A stretch of DNA of 10,677 bases from Actinobacteria bacterium UBA912 (GTDB lineage: Bacteria > Actinomycetota > Coriobacteriia > Anaerosomatales > UBA912), in NCBI GenBank assembly GCA_002293965.1, contig DBEG01000084.1:1-10677 (forward strand). The letters are read 5' to 3'. Position 1 is the first letter of the stretch. Every line of letters starts with the position of its first letter. Below the pieces are notes generated by a model. The model did not search any database and had not been told where the DNA came from. It worked only from the letters and a program-made list of their open reading frames with translations. Positions 4,966-10,677 of this stretch are shown in pieces. Made by a program: the position numbers and the translations under genes.

Positions 4966-6312
4966 TCAGCCTCGAAGCTTGGTGCGAATCTCCTCGGCGC
5001 GGGCGATAATCCGCTCGACGTCCAACGAAACCGACTGCCCGCCATCAAGCAGCGTCTTTCCAGCCACCATCGTGAACATGACATTGTCCTGGTTTGCCGA
5101 GTGTACCAAGGTGCTATAGGGATCGGCGATGGGTGCCTGGTGGCTGTGGGAGAGATCGACCGCGATCACGTCAGCGCTCTTGCCCACCTCTAACGAACCC
5201 GTACGCGTCGATAGCCCCAGGGCTTCAGCTGCCGAGGAGGTCCCCAGCTTCACGAAGGTACGTGCGTCGAAGAATCGCTGTCCCGGATCGGATGCGCGTT
5301 GGATCAGCAGTCCGATACGCATCTCATCGAACATGTCCATCGTGTTGTTGGAGGCTGGGGAGTCGGTGCCGATACCGATCTTGATGCCCTTGGCGAGCAT
5401 CGCTCTTAGCTGGAAGACCCCCATGCCCAGCTTGGCATTGCAGCGAGGACAGAACGCCACGGACACACCGTTGGAGGCGAGGATATCGATGTCGGCATCA
5501 TCGACTTGCGTACAGTGGACAGCGAGAACATTCGGCACCGACAGTAAGCCCCACTGCAGTACGTAACGGACGGGACTCACTCCGGTCGGCAGCCAGGGGA
5601 CTCCACCGTCGTCGTCTTCCCTATAGTCTGTTGCTAGGACTGAGCTGCCGTATTTCACAAAGTCGTATTCTTCCCTGGAGCCGGCAAGGTGGGTCGCCAC
5701 CGGTACACCTGTTTCATGGGCGTACTGGGCAACCAGTCTGAAGAGCTCCGGATGGCAGCTATAGGCCGAATGAGGTCCGATCCCTATGTTGACCAGGTCG
5801 CTGTTGGAGGCCTCGCGCCATCGAACGATGTCGGCGATCGCAACTTCCATCGATGACGCTGCCTGAGCCTTCTCCATCGCCGATACCTCGCGATAGATGA
5901 CAGCACGTAGGCCAGCTGCTGCAACTGCAGGAACAGAGGCGCCGGACTCCGTGATATCCGCAATCGTGGTGATTCCGGAACGTAGGCACTCCAATGCACC
6001 CAAGAGCGCGGCATCTTCCCAGTCAGCTTCATCCAGCAGCTCTTCTTTCTTCATGAGCTGCAGCTTCCACTGTGCGTAGGGTAGATCGTCGACCAATCCC
6101 CGCATCGCGGAGTACTCGAGATGGGTGTGCACGTCCACGAATCCCGGCATGATTGCGGCAAGACCGAAGTCGCGCACGGATTCCTCGGGGTAGGCTTCAA
6201 TCAGCTGATCAGCCTTCCCGATGTCGGCGATCAAGCCATCCCGGACCAACAGCGCGCCGTCCTCTATGTGCGGTGCAGTCACTGGAAGCACATAGTGAGC
6301 TTTGAGTAGCAT
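4966..6312 (-). CDS. Amidohydrolase, probable aminodeoxyfutalosine deaminase (MqnX-like)
   Basis: This 448-residue cytoplasmic enzyme belongs to the COG0402 amidohydrolases (TIM barrel plus flanking beta domain), which deaminate purine-type substrates such as S-adenosylhomocysteine, methylthioadenosine and 6-aminodeoxyfutalosine. Metal and catalytic residues are intact: VHTH (His62, His64), His208 in ATHLAGS, Glu214/Glu215, His266 in VHCTQ and Asp317 in GTDSPASNN; PHSAYS (180-185) is also typical. Homology alone does not choose the substrate. Lying 33 bases after menG in the same direction, it best fits the futalosine menaquinone route, where the amidohydrolase MqnX deaminates aminodeoxyfutalosine in some actinobacteria. 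GGAGG ends 6 bases before the ATG. The alternative is an MTA/SAH deaminase; the family call is firm and the substrate inferred. Confidence 0.9.
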   Translation of the reverse strand: MLLKAHYVLPVTAPHIEDGALLVRDGLIADIGKADQLIEAYPEESVRDFGLAAIMPGFVDVHTHLEYSAMRGLVDDLPYAQWKLQLMKKEELLDEADWEDAALLGALECLRSGITTIADITESGASVPAVAAAGLRAVIYREVSAMEKAQAASSMEVAIADIVRWREASNSDLVNIGIGPHSAYSCHPELFRLVAQYAHETGVPVATHLAGSREEYDFVKYGSSVLATDYREDDDGGVPWLPTGVSPVRYVLQWGLLSVPNVLAVHCTQVDDADIDILASNGVSVAFCPRCNAKLGMGVFQLRAMLAKGIKIGIGTDSPASNNTMDMFDEMRIGLLIQRASDPGQRFFDARTFVKLGTSSAAEALGLSTRTGSLEVGKSADVIAVDLSHSHQAPIADPYSTLVHSANQDNVMFTMVAGKTLLDGGQSVSLDVERIIARAEEIRTKLRG

Positions 6313-6345
6313 GTCAGTCCTCCATCTTTGAGCAGTGGCCCTGTG

Positions 6346-7092
6346 TCACTTTACCGCACTGTGGATGGCGACGATCCCACCCGTGAGATTCTTCCACTCT
6401 GCACTTGTAAAGCCTGCGTGCTTGAGTTCCCTGGCCAAACTGCCTTGATCCGGAAACGACCTTATCGAGGCATTGAGGTACTCGAAAGAGGTGCGATCCC
6501 CACGTGTCAGCAGTGAGCCGAGCAACGGGATGATGTGTCCCAGGTAAAGGTGGTAGACGGCCCTCCACGGTGCCCAGCCGGGGGTCGAGAACTCGAGAAT
6601 CACGTAACGCCCTCCCGGGCGCAACACTCTGAGGACCTCTCGGAAATTGGCAGCTCGATCAGGCAGGTTGCGCACGCCGAATGCCACGGTAACCACGTCA
6701 AAGCTGGCATCACCGAACGGCAATGCCTGTGCGTCCGCGACTGAGAATGCGACCTCGGTCCCCGTGGCGACTTTAGGGGCTTTCCGCATGGCGACGGCCA
6801 ACATCTCCGGCGAGAAATCGGTAGCCTCGACTCGCTTCGCCACCCCGCGAGCAGCTATCGCCAGCGCAAGATCCCCCGTGCCCGCACAGATGTCGAGCAC
6901 ACTTGAGCCCGGCGTCAGTTGGGTGGCGCGGACTGCCGCACGGCGCCAGCCCCGATCGAACCCCATGCTCGACATCATGTTGAACGCATCGTAGCTCTCG
7001 GCGATCCGCCCGAAGATACCCCTGACGCGCTCTGTCGTCGGCTCTCCGGAAACGACCTCGTGCTTGCCAGCCGTGGAAGTCTTGTCGCTCAT
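6346..7092 (-). CDS. menG: Demethylmenaquinone methyltransferase MenG (UbiE family)
   Basis: MenG uses S-adenosylmethionine to methylate the ring of demethylmenaquinone, the last step of menaquinone synthesis. The 248-residue protein carries the UbiE signature YDAFNMMSSMGFDRGWR (residues 34-50), the SAM-binding loop LDICAGTGDLAL (66-77), DFSPEML (92-98), VAFGVRNLPD (136-145) and the closing NLTGGIVAIHSAVK typical of the family. The frame is open upstream to 7221, but the ATG at 7090-7092 gives the normal length and overlaps the radical SAM stop as ATGA (7089-7092). No Shine-Dalgarno sequence precedes it, so translation is probably coupled to the upstream gene. The amidohydrolase gene follows 33 bases later. 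A ubiquinone role is unlikely given the context and lack of other ubi genes. Confidence 0.96.
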   Translation of the reverse strand: MSDKTSTAGKHEVVSGEPTTERVRGIFGRIAESYDAFNMMSSMGFDRGWRRAAVRATQLTPGSSVLDICAGTGDLALAIAARGVAKRVEATDFSPEMLAVAMRKAPKVATGTEVAFSVADAQALPFGDASFDVVTVAFGVRNLPDRAANFREVLRVLRPGGRYVILEFSTPGWAPWRAVYHLYLGHIIPLLGSLLTRGDRTSFEYLNASIRSFPDQGSLARELKHAGFTSAEWKNLTGGIVAIHSAVK

Positions 7093-8870
7093 CTGGATTT
7101 CGTGGCTTCGCACGCTACACCCTGTGTTCCAGTTCTGATGCCGAGCAAACCGGCGATGCTCTCCTTCGCCCACAACGCCAGAACGTTCACCACATGCCGC
7201 CAGTTGGCTTTCGCCGGCCACCGCAGTTCACGTTTCTGGCAGACGGTCGACTCGGAGAGTCTTTCCATCTCTTTGCGGAGCGCCCCTAGCTTCTTCACCC
7301 TGGTTGCGGCAGGCTCTTTGTGGATCGCGTCGACACGTCGCATGATGTCACGTGCCTCAACGATCCTTTGCATGGTCTGCTCAGCGACATCCTGAGGGAC
7401 TATCCCTGCTTTACCCTTGACACGGTTGATGTGATATCCGACCTCATATGTCGCCTCGACCAGATCATCGACGCTCACGGCATCGCTCTCGTAGTTCATG
7501 ATGTGCTTCCATGACGGCTCGATGAGTAGTTGGCGATGTTCCTCCAGCGTGCGAGCACGAAGCTTGAACCCGAACTTGTCCGGATCGTCGAACACCATCG
7601 AGCCTGGATCGAGGAATGGAGCCATCGGTGACGAAAAGACCAGCAGTCGCTTGTCATTGTTCATCTTGGAGTACAAGGACTCCGTATACGAACTAGTCTC
7701 GAGGATCGATTCGGCGGTCTGCGTGGGAATCCCAGTCATGAAGTACAGGTCGAAGCGCGAGCATCCGTTTCGCAGAGCCGCAGCGATCGACTCCTCGAGT
7801 TCAGCAGTCGTGTAGTGATGCTTGCCGAATGCGGTCCTCACTGCATCGTCATGGGATTCAGCACTGATCTCGACGGAGTAGTCATCGAGATGCTCGTTGA
7901 GGAACTCGTAGAACTCCTCGGCGGGTGGTTTGAAGAACTCGAAGCCGATGGGATTGCGCAGCTTGATCCGGGCGAGACCTCGGATGAACTCGGATACGTA
8001 TTCAGGGCCGCCCTGCAGGAAGTCGTTGAGCACGAAGATCGGGCCGGGCACGTACTTCTGGACGTTCTCGATATCACGCACCAGCAGTTCGGGGTCGCGG
8101 AAAGCCACTTTTCGACGGCCGAAATGGTTACGGAATGAATATGCGCTGCCACCACAGGTCACACAGTTGTGCGTGCAGCCCCTGCAGGTCAGCGAGGCAC
8201 AAACGGGGTACTGGAGCCAATCCTTGAACGGGACCGATCCCATCATGTCGCGATAGCGGATGACCGAACGCATCGAGAACGAATAGTCCAAAGAAATGTC
8301 GTTCATGTTTTCGGGGACCCAATCGAGCGGGTTGATCACCGTGGAGCCGTCCATAGACTTGTAGGTCAGGTTCGGGATATCGCTCACGCTCCCCTTACCC
8401 TTGATGGCGTAGAGCAGTCGCGTCATGGGCTCCTCGGTGGAATCACCCCGAAGCACATAATCGACACTGGGGTACCCGATAAGCTCCTCGTGGAAGAAGC
8501 TAGAAGACAGTCCGCCGAATATGACGGGGGTATTCGGGTGGTGTTTCTTGACGATCTTCGCGATCTCGATCGAGCCATGTGCGTGCGGCAGCCAGTGAAG
8601 ATCGATGCCGAAAGCGGCCGGGTTCATGTCCCTGATCGCCGCCTCCACATCAAAGTCCTTACGGTTGAGCATCAGCACCGCAAGGTTGACGATGCGCACC
8701 TTCAGACCGTGGCGCTCAAGATATTCAGCGATCGTCGTGAACCCGAGCGGATACATCTCGAACACAGGCGTGGACGGGACCATATCTGAGACTGGTCCGA
8801 ACATGATGGACTTCTCACGGAAGTCGTAGACACTTGGAGCGTGTAGCAGAACTAGGTCGATCTTTGACAT
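7089..8870 (-). CDS. B12-binding-domain radical SAM enzyme, unknown reaction
   Basis: The 593-residue protein has an N-terminal Rossmann-like region (about 1-160) of the cobalamin-binding type, with FGGLSSSF (118-125) in the usual GG-loop place. The canonical DxHxxG cobalt-ligand motif is not evident, so cobalamin may bind base-off or not at all. The radical SAM cluster motif CTHNCVTC gives Cys232, Cys236 and Cys239 (CX3CX2C), in a Cys-rich stretch that also has Cys224 and Cys229. The barrel continues with EISAESHDD (334-342) and FMTGIPTQT (377-385). About 150 C-terminal residues form a helical extension ending in a hydrophobic helix (about 559-577). The ATG at 8868-8870 has AAGGA 8 bases upstream; the longer frame to 8987 overlaps the lipoprotein gene. 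It may be related to the Ta0216-like B12/radical SAM family, which I cannot confirm. Coupling to menG suggests a quinone or lipid substrate. Confidence 0.9.
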   Translation of the reverse strand: MSKIDLVLLHAPSVYDFREKSIMFGPVSDMVPSTPVFEMYPLGFTTIAEYLERHGLKVRIVNLAVLMLNRKDFDVEAAIRDMNPAAFGIDLHWLPHAHGSIEIAKIVKKHHPNTPVIFGGLSSSFFHEELIGYPSVDYVLRGDSTEEPMTRLLYAIKGKGSVSDIPNLTYKSMDGSTVINPLDWVPENMNDISLDYSFSMRSVIRYRDMMGSVPFKDWLQYPVCASLTCRGCTHNCVTCGGSAYSFRNHFGRRKVAFRDPELLVRDIENVQKYVPGPIFVLNDFLQGGPEYVSEFIRGLARIKLRNPIGFEFFKPPAEEFYEFLNEHLDDYSVEISAESHDDAVRTAFGKHHYTTAELEESIAAALRNGCSRFDLYFMTGIPTQTAESILETSSYTESLYSKMNNDKRLLVFSSPMAPFLDPGSMVFDDPDKFGFKLRARTLEEHRQLLIEPSWKHIMNYESDAVSVDDLVEATYEVGYHINRVKGKAGIVPQDVAEQTMQRIVEARDIMRRVDAIHKEPAATRVKKLGALRKEMERLSESTVCQKRELRWPAKANWRHVVNVLALWAKESIAGLLGIRTGTQGVACEATKSR

Positions 8871-8919
8871 CAATGGATCCTTCCAAAATCCCGCATGGGA
8901 ACGCCCGTCGGGTGACCGA

Positions 8920-9342
8920 TCACTTCGCTGGCCGAGGTATCGAGTCGTTTTCCACCTCCATGGCGTCGACCGCCACCCACCTACCATCTATCAATTCTGT
9001 ACTGAAAATCGTCGCAGCAGACCATTTGGGGAAGTCCTCGGCGTTGCGCCAAACAACGACGATTTCTGCAGTGCTAGTCGTTCGAGTAGATATGTAGGGC
9101 TCCGACCACTGAGGTATCGGCGATTCGTCTCCCGTTTCCTCTTTCGCAGCCGAGGCGAGCGCGGTCGCAACGGCGGAATCTGCGAGAACCTTAGCGTAAG
9201 CCGAAGCATCGGAGCTACCTTCGGCCTGTAACACCAGTAGGTCTTGGACGGCCTGTTCGGGAGCTTCTAACTGTCCAGCGCACCCTGAAAGTGCAACGGC
9301 CAACGTCAAGAAGGCCACTGTCGGAAGGAGCCGGACGTGCAT
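8920..9342 (-). CDS. Small lipoprotein of unknown function
   Basis: The 140-residue product has a basic start, a hydrophobic stretch and the lipobox LSGC with Cys21, so it should be lipidated and face outward from the membrane. The mature part (about 119 residues) has a helical first half (AVQDLLVLQAEG, AVATALASAAKEE) and a strand-rich second half (STAEIVVVWRN, FSTELIDGRWVAVDAMEVEN). This resembles small alpha+beta folds such as NTF2-like or cystatin-like lipoproteins, a weak impression only. I do not recognise a family. Both TTG at 9343-9345 and ATG at 9340-9342 could start it; I take the ATG, with AGG at the end of the upstream gene as ribosome site. It lies 5 bases after the NHL gene, so the two are probably translated together and may act together outside the cell. 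Confidence 0.85.
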   Translation of the reverse strand: MHVRLLPTVAFLTLAVALSGCAGQLEAPEQAVQDLLVLQAEGSSDASAYAKVLADSAVATALASAAKEETGDESPIPQWSEPYISTRTTSTAEIVVVWRNAEDFPKWSAATIFSTELIDGRWVAVDAMEVENDSIPRPAK

Positions 9343-9347
9343 CAAGA

Positions 9348-10349
9348 TTACCTGACTTCCTCGCGGATATTGTACACCTTGATCCGGCCTTGTTCTGGAT
9401 CAGAGACGTAGAGCCTGGACTCGGTCGCATTCCACCAGAGCGCTTCGGGTCGAGTCATAGTAGCACCACGATCGAAACCCTCGATGGGTTCGTCTCCAAC
9501 GGTGTCGACCATGTCCGTTCCATCTGAATCGAATACCCTGACGATACCGGCAAAAGCTTCAGCGATATAGATTCTACCCGCCGCATCGGAAACAATTCCC
9601 CGAGGGAGATCGAATCTCATCTGGATCGACCTAATGATGTCGCCAGTCTCAGGATCGAGCCCAAGAACTCTACCTGCGTTTGAATCCGAAACCCACAATG
9701 TCCCAGACGTCCCATGCATGTCACCAACGTATGTGATTGGAGGCTCGAGTCCGGCAGCAATCGCTCGCAGTGGCCTTCCCGAGCTGTCAAAGACCTTGAT
9801 CATCCCGTCCGCAGCATCCGCTACGTACAGCTCTCCATTGAAGTACTCAACGGCGGTCGGCTGACCGATCGAGAACTCATCGCGCGCGCCCAATGGACTG
9901 GCAGCTGCCGGATTCCCGGGATCCACGACGACAATCCTGTTTCCAGAAGTGTCTACCACGACGAGTTTTTCCGCTGAAATCACAGCGACATCAATAGGGT
10001 ATGAGACCGGAGAGCCACCCGCAGGCGCAATCGTAATGGTCTCGAGGTTCGCCCCATCCTCGGTGAATACACCGATAGCGCCGGCCTCCGCCATAGCAAT
10101 GTAAAGTCGTCCACCGCCATGGTCGATGCCTCTGGGGCCACCAAGCGGCGGTGCCTCTATGGATGGGAACTGTCCCGCAAAGGCAACCGTTCCCGTCGAT
10201 TCTGCCGAAAACCCTATCAGCGGCACACCATTCTGCGTCGCATCAGCACCCAGGCGCATGAGATACCATGCCAGCAACCCCACAGAAGCAGTCACTATGA
10301 TTCCGGCGATGGCCAACCATAACGCACGGGCGCTTATGCCTCGGGGCAT
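9348..10349 (-). CDS. Membrane-anchored NHL-repeat beta-propeller protein
   Basis: A 333-residue protein with an N-terminal membrane helix (about 8-31) and no cleavage site or lipobox, followed by an extracytoplasmic domain of about six NHL-type repeats. Blades begin near GPRGID (71), YPIDVA (117), QPTAVE (163), YVGDMH (207), LPRGIV (248) and RPEALW (300), each with a 'lyvaD...I.vfd' pattern such as LYVADAADGMIKVFD and LYVSDPEQGRIKVY. Such propellers serve as binding platforms or enzymes; no catalytic residues can be picked out here. The ATG at 10347-10349 is chosen because AGGAG (10357-10361) lies 7 bases upstream; an in-frame GTG at 10377-10379 has no such site. It sits between a multihaem cytochrome and a lipoprotein, so a structural or docking role in extracytoplasmic electron transfer is plausible but inferred. 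Confidence 0.88.
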   Translation of the reverse strand: MPRGISARALWLAIAGIIVTASVGLLAWYLMRLGADATQNGVPLIGFSAESTGTVAFAGQFPSIEAPPLGGPRGIDHGGGRLYIAMAEAGAIGVFTEDGANLETITIAPAGGSPVSYPIDVAVISAEKLVVVDTSGNRIVVVDPGNPAAASPLGARDEFSIGQPTAVEYFNGELYVADAADGMIKVFDSSGRPLRAIAAGLEPPITYVGDMHGTSGTLWVSDSNAGRVLGLDPETGDIIRSIQMRFDLPRGIVSDAAGRIYIAEAFAGIVRVFDSDGTDMVDTVGDEPIEGFDRGATMTRPEALWWNATESRLYVSDPEQGRIKVYNIREEVR

Positions 10350-10356
10350 CCACGAA

Positions 10357-10361
10357 CTCCT
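10357..10361 (-). promoter_or_regulatory. Ribosome binding site AGGAG deciding the NHL gene start
   Basis: AGGAG with a 7-base spacer to ATG 10347-10349 favours this codon over the in-frame GTG at 10377-10379, which lacks a comparable site. The choice removes ten residues and leaves the membrane helix close to the N-terminus. Confidence 0.65.
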
Positions 10362-10395
10362 ATTATGCTGTCGCGCCACTCAGCCGATTCGAGGC

Positions 10396-10677
10396 TCAGT
10401 TCCCGACTGCTGTTCTGACGTGACACTCAGCGCAGAATGTCGAGCTGTGACACTCGAAGCACGGCTGAGCGCCGGACTCCCTGACTGAAGCGACGTGCTG
10501 TGGTATCCATGGGAGCGCAGGATTGCCGGCAGGATGGTGGCAAGCGTTGCAGAACAGCTGCTGCTCTTCTGTGTCGCCCGCAACGGCATGACACAAGGTG
10601 CACGACTCGGGTTCGGAGCGGCCCACGTCGCCGTGATCCTCTTCAAATCCTGTCGGGTGCGGCATCTCCATGCCATG
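10396..10677 (-). CDS. Multihaem cytochrome c, 5' end outside window
   Basis: Only the last 93 residues are visible. They hold four CxxCH haem c attachment motifs: CTLCH (Cys26), CNACH (Cys43), CFECH (Cys73) and CAECH (Cys82, counting from the window edge). Extra histidines (in EDHGD and PQHVAS) could be distal ligands for bis-His haems. The last two motifs are closely spaced (CxxCHxxxxCxxCH), and the protein ends nine residues after the final motif. Reading from the edge gives HGMEMPHPTGF, with no start-like context, so more haem sites or a membrane anchor probably lie upstream. Such proteins work outside the cytoplasmic membrane, often taking electrons from menaquinol. An overlapping frame (10380-10676) has no haem motifs and is discarded. 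The NHL gene follows 46 bases later. Whether it is NapC/NrfH-like or a soluble c3-type protein cannot be told. Confidence 0.93.
   Translation of the reverse strand, partial: HGMEMPHPTGFEEDHGDVGRSEPESCTLCHAVAGDTEEQQLFCNACHHPAGNPALPWIPQHVASVRESGAQPCFECHSSTFCAECHVRTAVGN

Noticed and set aside
8884..8905. TCCC/GGGA hairpin followed by TTTT between the lipoprotein and radical SAM genes, considered as a terminator.
   Set aside because: The stem is only 4 bp with a 4-base loop, too weak to predict termination; the genes are treated as one unit.
10380..10676. Minus-strand frame of 98 codons overlapping the cytochrome.
   Set aside because: It has no CxxCH motif, while the overlapping frame has four, so it is a shadow of the cytochrome gene.

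Overview
The window is tightly packed bacterial chromosome of moderately high G+C, probably from an anaerobic, respiring actinobacterium, perhaps of the Coriobacteriia/OPB41 type. That placement is inferred from gene content: nickel-hydrogenase maturation factors, a Tat translocase, menaquinone methylation with a probable futalosine-type deaminase, and a multihaem cytochrome c. No 16S rRNA or other marker gene is present to confirm it. Every gene except one STAS gene lies on the minus strand. I see no IS element, CRISPR array, tRNA, rRNA, phage gene or defence gene. No gap between genes exceeds about 170 bases.

Left block (1-3037, minus strand). A probable single transcript reads STAS anti-sigma-factor antagonist, tatA/tatB-type subunit, tatC, hypA, hypB and an HD-domain phosphohydrolase cut by the window edge. 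Gaps are 8-27 bases. A sigma70-like promoter at 3088-3117 fits the head of this unit. HypA and HypB insert nickel into [NiFe] hydrogenase, and Tat exports folded cofactor-bearing proteins, so nickel maturation and export appear to be co-expressed. A second STAS gene (3209-3559, plus strand) is divergent from the first, and the two share a short intergenic region with dyad symmetry.

Middle block (3572-4811, minus strand). Two genes encode membrane-anchored proteins: one with an acidic N-terminus, a central membrane helix and a Pro/Gly-rich C-terminus, and one TPR protein. An extended -10 promoter (4889-4897) precedes the pair, and a 12-bp stem with a short U-tract lies between them, suggesting attenuation or differential expression.

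Right block (4966-10677, minus strand). Six colinear genes encode, in transcription order, a multihaem cytochrome c (5' end outside the window), a membrane-anchored NHL beta-propeller, a small lipoprotein, a B12-binding-type radical SAM enzyme, the demethylmenaquinone methyltransferase MenG (4-base ATGA overlap with the radical SAM gene) and a COG0402-type amidohydrolase that is probably aminodeoxyfutalosine deaminase. The block combines menaquinone synthesis with exported haem and propeller proteins that could take electrons from the quinone pool. The radical SAM enzyme is the least explained member and the best candidate for new biology; no complete, clearly new system can be shown from this window alone.
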